Shown here: one piece after another, positions 52,063-59,349 of the stretch
Layout of the letters: every line of letters begins with the position of its first letter
Numbering within the stretch: the stretch's first letter is position 1
From: JABDOU01 sp041567895
GTDB lineage: Bacteria; Actinomycetota; Acidimicrobiia; Spongiisociales; SHLN01
Assembly (NCBI GenBank): GCA_041567895.1
Contig: JBFGAX010000011.1
Span: forward strand, 1 to 59,349
Length of the DNA: 59,349 bases
Direction: 5' to 3'
The notes under the pieces: model-generated
Told to the model about the DNA's origin: nothing
What the model saw: only the letters and a program-made list of their open reading frames with translations
The model's database searches: none
Translations under genes and position numbers: made by a program

Positions 52063-53211
52063 ATGAACTACTTCACAACCGCACGCCCCCCGTTCGCGCC
52101 ACCGGTGGAGTTCGTCGAACGCAAGGGGCTCGGGCACCCGGACACCATTTGTGACGCGGTCGCAGAGGAGCTATGCCGCTACCTGGCACGTGGTTACATG
52201 GAGCGATTGGGGACGGTACAGGCCTTCAACGTAGACAAGGCGATCCTGGCGGCGGGATCGGTGGACATCGGTTTTGGAGGGGGTCAGCCGGTCACCAAAG
52301 CCAGGCTGATCGTGGTCGGGAAAGCCGATTTGACCCAGTGGACACCCGAGCGTGACCAGCTGATCGAAGTGGTATCCGCCAAACTCCAGGAGTTGTTGCC
52401 GGATGCCGACCTCGATGCGACCTTCGACGTCGACGTTTGGTTGAGTCCCTCGTCCGTGGATCTCTCCGCGGTCGTGTCGGGTCGGGGCGAAGGTGATGTC
52501 CCTCTCGCCAATGACACTTCGTTCGCAGCGGTGTCCTTGCCGCGCTCAACGCTCGAGGATCTCGTATTTGCAACGGAGGCAGAACTCAACGGATCTGCCT
52601 TCCGGGCCGAAGTGCCCGTAGGGCGGGACATCAAGGTGATGGGCTCTCAGAGCGACACATGCGGGGTGACCGTTGCTGCGCCCGTGATGGCAGACAAGGT
52701 GGACGGTCCTGCCGACTACAAAGAAGCCGTGTTGGCTATCGCCGATCGCGCCAAAGAGATTGCCGATCGCTTTGTGGGAAGCGCCGATATCTCGGTCAAC
52801 AAGGCAGACAACGACGATACCCCGTATCTGTCTTTGACAGGATCGAGCGCCGAGCAGGGTGATGACGGCCAGGTGGGGAGGGGGAACCGATTCGGAGGAC
52901 TGATCACCCCGTATCGAGCCATGAGCCTCGAAGCGGCGTGCGGCAAGAATCCAGCGGCCCATGTCGGCAAGACCTATCACGCGGCAGCCTGGGATATCTC
53001 AGAGAGGGTCGTTGCCGAGGCAGGAGCCAAGGAGGCCACTGTTCGACTGCTGTCACAGATCGGTAGTCCTGTGACTCAGCCTCTCGCAGCGCACATCGAA
53101 TACGCGGGAGCAGCGGACGAAAACCAGATCATCGACATCGCCCAGGAGTCCCTCGCTGATTGGGAGGGCATCCGGGATCGTCTCATCGACGGGTGGTACC
53201 CGCTCTATTGA
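52063..53211 (+). CDS. Archaeal-type methionine adenosyltransferase
   Basis: 382 residues of the archaeal S-adenosylmethionine synthetase family (AdoMet_Synthase), not the usual bacterial MetK. Signatures are VEFVERKGLGHPDTICDAVAEELCRYLA at the N-terminus, GGGQPVTKARLIVVGKAD, and the C-terminal GRGNRFGGLITPYRAMSLEAACGKNPAAHVGK. It makes SAM from methionine and ATP. The ATG at 52063 starts the family-typical MNYFTTARPPF; the longer frame from 51793 runs through the regulatory region. No bacterial metK is in the window. Confidence 0.93.
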   Translation: MNYFTTARPPFAPPVEFVERKGLGHPDTICDAVAEELCRYLARGYMERLGTVQAFNVDKAILAAGSVDIGFGGGQPVTKARLIVVGKADLTQWTPERDQLIEVVSAKLQELLPDADLDATFDVDVWLSPSSVDLSAVVSGRGEGDVPLANDTSFAAVSLPRSTLEDLVFATEAELNGSAFRAEVPVGRDIKVMGSQSDTCGVTVAAPVMADKVDGPADYKEAVLAIADRAKEIADRFVGSADISVNKADNDDTPYLSLTGSSAEQGDDGQVGRGNRFGGLITPYRAMSLEAACGKNPAAHVGKTYHAAAWDISERVVAEAGAKEATVRLLSQIGSPVTQPLAAHIEYAGAADENQIIDIAQESLADWEGIRDRLIDGWYPLY

Positions 53212-53231
53212 TCGAGTCGCATCATCGACCG

Positions 53232-53636
53232 CTAATGGCCGGGTTCGTGATCTGCTCGATACTCTTCGACAGGAAGGCCTAGCAGCTTCCACGCCCGATA
53301 GCCCCCGATGACGTCCGCGGGATGCCGGTGACCGAGTTTGCGGAGATGGTCTGCCTTGAAACTCGATGAGTAACCGTCGTTGCACATCACGATCAGCCTT
53401 GCGCCGGTCGTCAGTCGTGGATCGGCAGCATCGTCTGCAGGATCGGCCCGCCATTCGAGGACGCTGTCGGCGACGGCCACGGCACCGGCAATGGTGCCTT
53501 CGTTGCGTCGGTCGCTCTCGGTGCGCGTATCGACGAGCACGGCGCCCGCATGCATCGCCTCGAGGGTTTGTTCTGGGGTGAGCCGGTCTATATGGCGCCG
53601 CGCCTTCGCGAGCAATTCTTCAGCCGTCTTCGGCAT
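53232..53636 (-). CDS. Rhodanese-domain protein
   Basis: 134 residues with a single rhodanese domain (about 20-127): LVDTRTESDRRNEGTIAGAVAV and the active-site loop CNDGYSSS with Cys85 that would carry a persulfide. Probable sulfurtransferase. It follows the OsmC-family gene by 30 nt and also has its own TAGCCT hexamer 7 nt before the ATG. Confidence 0.88.
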   Translation of the reverse strand: MPKTAEELLAKARRHIDRLTPEQTLEAMHAGAVLVDTRTESDRRNEGTIAGAVAVADSVLEWRADPADDAADPRLTTGARLIVMCNDGYSSSFKADHLRKLGHRHPADVIGGYRAWKLLGLPVEEYRADHEPGH

Positions 53637-53643
53637 GGTTGCG

Positions 53644-53649
53644 AGGCTA
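53644..53649 (-). promoter_or_regulatory. Leaderless -10 hexamer TAGCCT
   Basis: Minus-strand TAGCCT, 7 nt before the rhodanese ATG at 53636. Confidence 0.45.
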
Positions 53650-53666
53650 CACGCAAAACGGGCCGG

Positions 53667-54137
53667 CTAGACGAGTGTCATTTCGGTCGTGATGTCGATC
53701 GCACGTTCGATGCTCCGTGCCACCGGGCATTTGCTCTGATGAAAGCCCATGACACGTTCGACCTTCTCCCGGTCTTCTTCTGTCACGACGCCTCGTAGTT
53801 CGTAGGTGACGTGAATCCGTTTGATGACGAGAACGCCATCTTCGACTTCGACCTCGCCCACCGTGTTCGAGATGAGATTTCCGCCGCTTGCATTGATCTT
53901 GCGCGCTTCCAGCGCGCCTCCCAGGGTGCCGGTCAGTCAACCGGCGGCGGCGGCGATGACCCAGTCGATAGTCGTGGCATCCGGCACGAAGTCGTCCATC
54001 GACACGCCGTAGTGTTCGGCGATGTCGGAGTGAACTCCGAATGTGTGATGCTCGTCCTTGGCGGGCAGCCAGACGTGGCGGACGGGTCCACGAACCCGCT
54101 CAACCCGGATATTTGAGCGATATTTGACCTCTCCCAT
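53667..54137 (-). CDS. OsmC-family protein with in-frame UGA, predicted selenocysteine
   Basis: 156 residues if the single in-frame TGA (53939-53937, codon 67) is read through. Upstream part: MGEVKYRSNIRVERVRG...IDWVIAAAAG; downstream part resumes in the same frame as LTGTLGGALEARKINASGG and ends SIERAIDITTEMTLV. In this OsmC subfamily the AAAAG-x-LTGT position is the reactive Cys, and the second Cys is kept in SKCPVARS. OsmC proteins are thiol-based peroxidases. GAGGAG lies 4 nt before the ATG. A SECIS-like hairpin follows the TGA. Alternatives are a nonsense mutation or a sequencing error (TGC or TGT to TGA). Confidence 0.75.
53901..53917 (-). promoter_or_regulatory. Candidate bacterial SECIS hairpin
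   Basis: GCGCGC-TGGAA-GCGCGC forms a 6-bp stem with a 5-nt loop on the minus strand. The loop begins 25 nt after the TGA and has G at its second position, which satisfies the bacterial SECIS rules (loop 16-37 nt from UGA, G in the first two loop bases). Confidence 0.6.
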
Positions 54138-54194
54138 GGTTCTCCTCTCGTCCCTTTCGGCGCGCAGGCGCATCTTGCTACAGGCAAGGCGAGC

Positions 54195-55391
54195 CTACGA
54201 GGTTTTGAAAACCTCGCGGAACCGGATGCGATCCGCAAGGAGTCCGCCGGAGAACGCCCTGGCCGCAAAGCGCAGCACGACCCAGATCCCAATAACCTGG
54301 AGAGAGACGCTCACGAGCACTTCCCAGGGAGCGGCGAAGCCGAGCAACATTCGTGGCGGCATGGTGAGCGGTGCGGTGAATGGGATGAACGAGGCGATCT
54401 TCATGGCGAGCGTTTCTTTGCCCTCGAGTGCGCTGAATGAGATGAAAAAACCGATGAGGATCGGAACCATCGCCGGAAACGCAACGCCCTGAAGATCCTC
54501 GATTTTGGAGATCGTAGAGCCGATTACCGCATATACCGCGGCGTAGAACGTGTACCCGAGTAGGAACCACCCTGCCACGGTGAGAAGGGGTAGGACGCCC
54601 CCCGTATCAGGGATGGGGAGGTTTTCTGTGAAGATATTGGTGATGAGGGCAACGCCGATGATCACCAGAACCTGGATCAATCCGGTAGCCCCAACTCCGA
54701 GCACCTTTCCTGCCAGAAGATCAACCGATCGGATCGTCGAAAGAACGATCTCGACGACGCGACTACTTTTTTCATTCACGACCGACATCGCCACGGACAG
54801 CCCGTACGTGATGATGGTGATGTACAGCAGGGTGCTGCTCACATAACTCAGCACAGCGTTCGATTCGTCGGCATCGTCATTCAAAATGGTGAGGATTGGA
54901 GGTTCGACAGTCGTGATCGCCAGCAACTCGATCGGCGATATGCCTGAGCGGGTGAACCGATTGGCAACCTCACGGTTGTACAGCAATTGCTCCACCAGAT
55001 CTCCGGTGACGCCCGGTTGCGACAACGAGATGATCTCGGCTCCGTCGACGATCGCGAGTTGCACGGCTCCTGACTCCACTGCTTCGATCGCGGCGTCGCG
55101 GCTGGTTACCGCCTGTGGTGCGAACTCGGTGTCCGAACCCGGAAGCGGAATCCCGAGCGGCGCGTCGTCGCCTCCGCCCAGCGCAGCGAGCTGAAGCATG
55201 ATGTCAGCCGAACCCGACCCGGTGACTGCCACCGGCACCCGGTCGACACCGTCGTCAACGATCGTCGGGATGACCATTGCAGCCAGAATGCCGATTACGA
55301 ACACGAACGTGGATATCTGAAATGCTTTCGATTTGAGCTGTTCGGTCAGCTCCCGTGCCATGACCAGGCGGATCGCAGCGGGGCGGTTCAC
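54195..55391 (-). CDS. ABC-2 type transporter permease (NatB-like)
   Basis: 398 residues with an N-terminal helix (about 24-44), a large extracytoplasmic domain (45-170) and five or six C-terminal helices (about 175-385), containing NEKSSRVVEIVLSTIRSVDLLAGKVLG, a NatB hallmark. Partner of the ATPase encoded directly upstream (4-nt overlap). NatAB-type systems export sodium or other small compounds; the substrate is not known here. Confidence 0.85.
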   Translation of the reverse strand: MNRPAAIRLVMARELTEQLKSKAFQISTFVFVIGILAAMVIPTIVDDGVDRVPVAVTGSGSADIMLQLAALGGGDDAPLGIPLPGSDTEFAPQAVTSRDAAIEAVESGAVQLAIVDGAEIISLSQPGVTGDLVEQLLYNREVANRFTRSGISPIELLAITTVEPPILTILNDDADESNAVLSYVSSTLLYITIITYGLSVAMSVVNEKSSRVVEIVLSTIRSVDLLAGKVLGVGATGLIQVLVIIGVALITNIFTENLPIPDTGGVLPLLTVAGWFLLGYTFYAAVYAVIGSTISKIEDLQGVAFPAMVPILIGFFISFSALEGKETLAMKIASFIPFTAPLTMPPRMLLGFAAPWEVLVSVSLQVIGIWVVLRFAARAFSGGLLADRIRFREVFKTS

Positions 55392-56311
55392 GTGGCGTCG
55401 CCACCTTCCACGGTAGACAGAAAAAGTTCGGAAAGGCTTGGTGGTTCGAATCCGAAGGCCACCACGTCGGCCAGCGATCGTACGCGATCGAGCAAGGCGT
55501 CCGGGTCAATGCCGTGGGCCGTCGGAAACTGCATGCGCACTCGCCCGCGTGTTTTGCTGATTACGTGATCTCGCCATTCTTCGGGAAGCCACGCGTCATC
55601 CTGATGTGTTGTTTCGATTTCAAACATGCGCATCGGCGAGTCGGCCTGGAGCCCGGCCAGGGAACCCTCCAGGATGATGCGTCCTCGATTGATGACCGCT
55701 ACCTGATCGCAGATGTCTTCGACCAGATCGAGCTGATGGCTCGAGAAGATGACCGTCGCGTTCCGGTCCGTGACCTGCTGCTTCAGCGCTCCGGCCATGT
55801 CCCTCACTCCGATGGGGTCGAGTCCCGAGAAGGGTTCGTCGAGGATCATCAGCTCAGGATCGTGAACGAGGGCCGCCGCCAGTTGGATGCGCTGCTGATT
55901 TCCGTGCGACAGGGTCTCGAGCCTGTGGTCGGAACGGTCTGCGAGGCCAAGGCGCTCCAGCCACCGTGATGCAGACGACGCTGCGTCTGCTTTCGTCAAG
56001 CCGTGGAGGCGACCGAAATAGGTGAGCTGATTGCCGACTCCCATTTTTGCGTACAGGCCTCGCTGTTCCGGCATGTATCCGAACCGAAGCCGATCGCCTG
56101 GCTCGATCGTTCTTCCGAGGTAGCGGACGCTCCCGCTGTCTGGCTGAACCAGTCCAAACACGGTTCTCATCGCCGTTGTTTTGCCCGCTCCGTTTGGTCC
56201 GAGAAAACCGAACATGGAGCCGCGCGGAGCAGCAACCGAGCACCCATCGAGCGCAGCAACCTCACCGTATCGTTTGTGGAGATCAATCAGTTCGAGGTGA
56301 GGCGGGGGCAT
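55388..56311 (-). CDS. ABC transporter ATPase (NatA-like)
   Basis: 307 residues: Walker A GPNGAGKTT, signature LSHGNQQRIQLAAAL, Walker B LMILDEPFSGLDP, H-loop FSSHQ and a C-terminal domain typical of NatA-type subunits. Start at ATG 56311; an in-frame TTG at 56329 is preceded by GAGGAG but at only 2 nt, too close. Coupled to the permease by a 4-nt overlap. Confidence 0.9.
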   Translation of the reverse strand: MPPPHLELIDLHKRYGEVAALDGCSVAAPRGSMFGFLGPNGAGKTTAMRTVFGLVQPDSGSVRYLGRTIEPGDRLRFGYMPEQRGLYAKMGVGNQLTYFGRLHGLTKADAASSASRWLERLGLADRSDHRLETLSHGNQQRIQLAAALVHDPELMILDEPFSGLDPIGVRDMAGALKQQVTDRNATVIFSSHQLDLVEDICDQVAVINRGRIILEGSLAGLQADSPMRMFEIETTHQDDAWLPEEWRDHVISKTRGRVRMQFPTAHGIDPDALLDRVRSLADVVAFGFEPPSLSELFLSTVEGGDAT

Positions 56312-56322
56312 GGAGACGGAAT

Positions 56323-56889
56323 CTACCAACGCTCCTCGTGGACGTTATTCCTTCTCGGCCGGGAACGGGATCCGACCACCGGATCGGGCGCCGCGAACCC
56401 GATCGTGACGACCCCGACCGGCAGAACGCCGGATGGCAGTTCGAGAACGCTCGAGAGATCGTCGAAGGCGTGGGCCCCCAGGAATCCCGCAGACAGACCC
56501 TCATCGACGGTCGCCAGCAGGAGCAACATGAAAGCTGCTCCGGCGTCAACCCACCAGTAGGGAACGCTCCAGTCGTCGATTGGCGCAGATTTATCGGCTT
56601 CGCCGTATCTATCACGGTATGTCGCGGGATCGGCGCAAATCGCTACATGTACCGGGGCCGTCGACAGCCAGGGTGGATAGCCCTTCTCGACCCATGCGAC
56701 TTCACCTGCAGCCGCAGCAATGCTCGCGCGCCTCTCTCTGATCACGACGAGGTGAATCCCCTGGCTGAAGCCTGCGGAGGGATGGCGAGCCGTTCGATCG
56801 AGGATACGCTTCACTACGTCGTCCGGAACATTCCGGTCTTCGTAGCTTCGAACCATCTTGCGTGCAGCGAGGATGTCGCCGAAATCCAT
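56323..56889 (-). CDS. Nitroreductase-family flavoprotein
   Basis: 188 residues with the FMN-dependent nitroreductase fold: AARKMVRSYEDRNVPDDVVKRIL and HPSAGFSQGIHLVVI near the N-terminus, then DAGAAFMLLLLATVDEGLSAGFLGA. Reduces nitro or quinone-like compounds with NAD(P)H. It heads the minus-strand run natA-natB-osmC-rhodanese. Confidence 0.82.
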   Translation of the reverse strand: MDFGDILAARKMVRSYEDRNVPDDVVKRILDRTARHPSAGFSQGIHLVVIRERRASIAAAAGEVAWVEKGYPPWLSTAPVHVAICADPATYRDRYGEADKSAPIDDWSVPYWWVDAGAAFMLLLLATVDEGLSAGFLGAHAFDDLSSVLELPSGVLPVGVVTIGFAAPDPVVGSRSRPRRNNVHEERW

Positions 56890-56970
56890 ATCCGTCCGTA
56901 CTTGTTGTCGGCGCCCGTTTTGCGCATCGAGGGGGAAAGCCTATCGGCGGCTTCCGGCGCCGTCGGTCGG

Positions 56971-56976
56971 TACCAT
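56971..56976 (+). promoter_or_regulatory. Leaderless -10 hexamer TACCAT for kgd
   Basis: TACCAT, 6 nt before the ATG at 56983. Confidence 0.45.
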
Positions 56977-56982
56977 TGAGCA

Positions 56983-59349
56983 ATGGCATCGAACCACGAT
57001 TCGTCAGACGTCACATTCGGCACCTCAAATGAGTGGCTGGTCGAAGACATGTATCATCGCTTTCGGCAAGATCCGGCGTCGGTCTCCGAGGCCTGGCAGA
57101 GCTTTTTTGCCGACTATGAGCCAGAGATCGCCGCCCCTCGCACGTCTGGCGAAGCCATAGTCGACGGATACCCGGGCGGGGCATCGGCTGCGAAAAGCTC
57201 AATGAGCCTGCCACGAGAAACTGACGTGACAGCTCCTCAACCCGTACCCAATGGTGGGGTGGCGGCTCGCAAACCGGAGGAGGCCCCGGCTTCGCCAGCG
57301 CCCGTTCCCGCCGATCCACAGCGAGTCGAGCCTTCCAGTAAACGACTGATCGGGCCATCGGCGCGGATTGTCGAAGCGATGGAGGCCAGCCGGGACGTGC
57401 CGACGGCGACCTCGGTGAGATCTGTTCCGGCCAAGCTTCTCGAAGTAAACCGCCGCATCATCAACAACCAGCTTGCCCGGCTTTCTGACGGGCGCAAAGT
57501 CAGTTTCACCCACATCATTGGTTGGGCAGTCGTTCGTGCTCTGATGGAGATGCCTGCCATGAACAACTCCTATGCCGAGATCGATGGCGTTCCGCACGTC
57601 GTGACGCCCGGAACGATCAACCTCGGTATCGCAATCGATCTCGCCAGAAAAGACGGATCGAGAACGTTGCTCGTTCCAAACATCAAAGCCGCCGACACGA
57701 TGGATTTCCGTCAGTTTTGGCTTGCCTACGAGGACATCGTTCATCGGGTGCGCGGCGGTGCAATCACTCCCGACGACTTTGCCGGGACCACGGCCAGTCT
57801 CACGAATCCCGGCACGATCGGCACAATCCAATCGGTACCGCGACTGATGCCAGGCCAGGGTTTGATTGTCGGAGTCGGCGCGATCTCATTCCCACCTGAA
57901 TACGAAGCGGCCGACCCGAGCACAATCGCCCGGCTTGGTGTGGGACGGGTGATGAACATCACGAGCACCTACGACCACCGTGTCATTCAGGGTGCCGAAA
58001 GCGGCGCGTTCCTCGCTCGGATTCACCAGTTCTTGCTCGGCGATGACGATTTTTATGAATCGATCTTTCGGGCGCTCAACATTCCGTACGTTCCTGCCGT
58101 TTGGGCGATTGACGACAATCCGCCATGGGGGAGTGAGGCGTGGGCGAGCAAACAGGCTCGCGTGTTCCAGCTCATCAACATGTATCGGGTGCGAGGACAC
58201 CTCATTGCCGACCTCGACCCGCTCCGCATGAAGCCACCGGGTATCCACCCCGAATTGGATCCGATCACCCACGGACTCACGATCTGGGACCTCGAACGGA
58301 GTTTCGCCGTCGGCGGGCTCGGCGGCAACGAACAAATGGTGCTCGGTGACGTGCTCGGATTGCTTCGCGATGCATACTGTCGGACCGTCGGGGTCGAGTA
58401 TCGCCATATCCAGGAACCGGGCGAAAAAGAGTGGATTCAGCGCTGGGTGGAGCAAAAGGCGCAGCCGATCGGTGCAGAGCAGCGCAAGCGCGTCATCACG
58501 AAACTCAACCACGCCGAAGCGTTCGAACAGTTTCTCCAGACCAAGTACCTCGGTCAGAAGCGCTGTGGTCTCGACGGGGCTGAATCGATGATTCCGCTCC
58601 TGGATGAAGTGCTCAACGCGGCAACGGCCGACGGCATGAAGTCGGCCATCATCGGGATGGCGCACAGGGGACGATTGAATGTCCTGGCGAACATCATCGG
58701 AAAATCCCATACGCAGATCTTCAAGGAGTTCGAAGGTCGGGTTTCTGATGATGTCGATGACGATCATTTGTCCGGAGACGTGAAATATCACCTCGGTGCG
58801 GAAGGTACCCACCGCGATCCGGAAGGCAACGAGATGTCCGTCGAAGTGGTCGCAAACCCCAGCCATCTCGAAGCGGTAGATCCAGTTCTCGAAGGGATCG
58901 TACGGGCTCGACAGGATCAGCACGGCCCGGGAGCGGAACAGGCGATCCTGCCGATTCTCATACACGGCGATGCAGCGTTTGCCGGTCAGGGAGTCGTCGC
59001 CGAGACTCTCAACCTCAGTCAGCTGAGCGGGTACCGGACCGGTGGAACAGTGCACGTTGTCGTGAACAACCAGGTGGGGTTCACGACAGACGCGGAGGAT
59101 GCCCGCTCCAGCCACTATGCGACAGATGTGGCCAAGGCCATCCAGGCCCCCATCTTGCACGTCAATGCGGACGATCCTGAGGCGGTGGTTCGCGTGGCGG
59201 CAATGGCGTTTGCCTATCGCCAGGCATTTCACAAGGACGTCGTCATCGATCTGGTCTGCTACAGAAGGCTCGGTCACAATGAGGCCGATGAGCCCGCGTT
59301 CACCCAGCCCCTGATGTATCGGAAGATCGAGAGACACCGCAGCGTCCGC
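56983..59349 (+). CDS. kgd: Multifunctional 2-oxoglutarate metabolism enzyme, E2-E1 fusion (3' end cut off)
   Basis: The first 789 codons of an open frame that continues past the window. An N-terminal NEWLVEDMYHRFRQDP helix and a Pro/Ala linker are followed by a dihydrolipoyl succinyltransferase catalytic core (about 115-350; ends with STYDHRVIQGAESG, whose His-Asp-like active-site motif is intact) and by the E1 thiamine-diphosphate dehydrogenase (from about 370; MAHRGRLNVLANIIGK, GDAAFAGQGVVAETLN). There is no lipoyl domain in the E2 part, as in mycobacterial Kgd. It decarboxylates 2-oxoglutarate in the TCA cycle; in mycobacteria GarA controls it. Confidence 0.95.
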   Translation, partial: MASNHDSSDVTFGTSNEWLVEDMYHRFRQDPASVSEAWQSFFADYEPEIAAPRTSGEAIVDGYPGGASAAKSSMSLPRETDVTAPQPVPNGGVAARKPEEAPASPAPVPADPQRVEPSSKRLIGPSARIVEAMEASRDVPTATSVRSVPAKLLEVNRRIINNQLARLSDGRKVSFTHIIGWAVVRALMEMPAMNNSYAEIDGVPHVVTPGTINLGIAIDLARKDGSRTLLVPNIKAADTMDFRQFWLAYEDIVHRVRGGAITPDDFAGTTASLTNPGTIGTIQSVPRLMPGQGLIVGVGAISFPPEYEAADPSTIARLGVGRVMNITSTYDHRVIQGAESGAFLARIHQFLLGDDDFYESIFRALNIPYVPAVWAIDDNPPWGSEAWASKQARVFQLINMYRVRGHLIADLDPLRMKPPGIHPELDPITHGLTIWDLERSFAVGGLGGNEQMVLGDVLGLLRDAYCRTVGVEYRHIQEPGEKEWIQRWVEQKAQPIGAEQRKRVITKLNHAEAFEQFLQTKYLGQKRCGLDGAESMIPLLDEVLNAATADGMKSAIIGMAHRGRLNVLANIIGKSHTQIFKEFEGRVSDDVDDDHLSGDVKYHLGAEGTHRDPEGNEMSVEVVANPSHLEAVDPVLEGIVRARQDQHGPGAEQAILPILIHGDAAFAGQGVVAETLNLSQLSGYRTGGTVHVVVNNQVGFTTDAEDARSSHYATDVAKAIQAPILHVNADDPEAVVRVAAMAFAYRQAFHKDVVIDLVCYRRLGHNEADEPAFTQPLMYRKIERHRSVR

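Noticed and set aside
53667..53936. OsmC-family gene as an ordinary pseudogene, or the downstream part as a separate gene
   Set aside because: No frameshift or second stop, the TGA falls exactly on the reactive-Cys position and a SECIS-like hairpin follows; a nonsense mutation is still possible but less likely.
53647..53940. Open frame of 97 codons overlapping the OsmC-family gene in another frame
   Set aside because: It is Arg/His-rich shadow sequence; the OsmC frame continues on both sides of the TGA in one frame.
57886..59337. 483-codon minus-strand open frame opposite kgd
   Set aside because: It is antisense to the clearly recognisable kgd sequence; long antisense frames are common in GC-rich genes.
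1..59349. tRNA genes, rRNA genes, insertion sequences, prophage or attachment sites
   Set aside because: None recognised in the gaps between genes; every gap is shorter than about 300 bp and holds only the regulatory elements listed, or nothing I can identify.

Overview
The window is a 59 kb piece of a compact, GC-rich actinobacterial chromosome with no rRNA or tRNA genes, no CRISPR array and no mobile element that I can recognise. The actinobacterial signs are a WhiB-type iron-sulfur regulator, two F420-dependent luciferase-like oxidoreductases, a Kgd-type fused 2-oxoglutarate enzyme, a menaquinone pathway and an SOS box of the form TCGAAC-N4-GTTCGA. About 18 start codons sit 6-10 nt behind a TANNNT -10 hexamer, the signature of leaderless transcripts. 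Two traits are unusual for a typical actinobacterium: a complete System I cytochrome c maturation (Ccm) operon and an archaeal-type methionine adenosyltransferase. I infer a deep-branching, probably aerobic actinobacterial lineage (Acidimicrobiia-like is a guess).

Layout. 1-9 kb: a cut-off LysM/RlpA wall protein, small hypotheticals, a ROK sugar kinase, an M20 dipeptidase, Nif3-like and zinc-ribbon proteins, and a split TauE/SafE pair. 9-18 kb: a membrane-anchored protein, two F420 oxidoreductases, a CcdA/TlpA thiol-redox pair, a patatin, RNase P RNA, a gamma-glutamylcyclotransferase-like protein and a DUF3179 lipoprotein. 18-26 kb: whiB, trpD, then the ccmABCDEFHIG operon on the minus strand. 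26-30 kb: two secreted proteins built on the same integrin-like repeat, one a metalloprotease and one a peptidoglycan amidase, flanking rnhA. 30-36 kb: histidine genes, with a YerC/TrpR-like regulator leading hisGDBHF-hisIE and hisA divergent across a shared palindrome. 36-44 kb: a Cdc48-like AAA protein and the men genes (menE plus; merR-menF-menD-menC minus). 44-53 kb: an SOS-box-controlled exonuclease/GIY-YIG nuclease, a MaoC-like hydratase, an rRNA methyltransferase, a TPM-domain protein, a degenerate enolase-superfamily protein and the archaeal-type MAT gene behind an attenuator-like leader. 53-59 kb: a minus-strand run of nitroreductase, NatA/NatB ABC exporter, an OsmC-family gene and a rhodanese; then the start of kgd, which runs off the window.

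The strongest novelty candidate is the OsmC-family gene at 53667-54137. Its reading frame is interrupted once, by TGA, at the position of the family's reactive cysteine, and a hairpin that fits the bacterial SECIS geometry follows. It looks like a selenoprotein. Other leads are the four-segment attenuator before the MAT gene, the SOS box on the nuclease fusion, the his operator, the active-site-dead enolase homologue, the AAA protein with a lost Walker B glutamate, and the twin repeat proteins.
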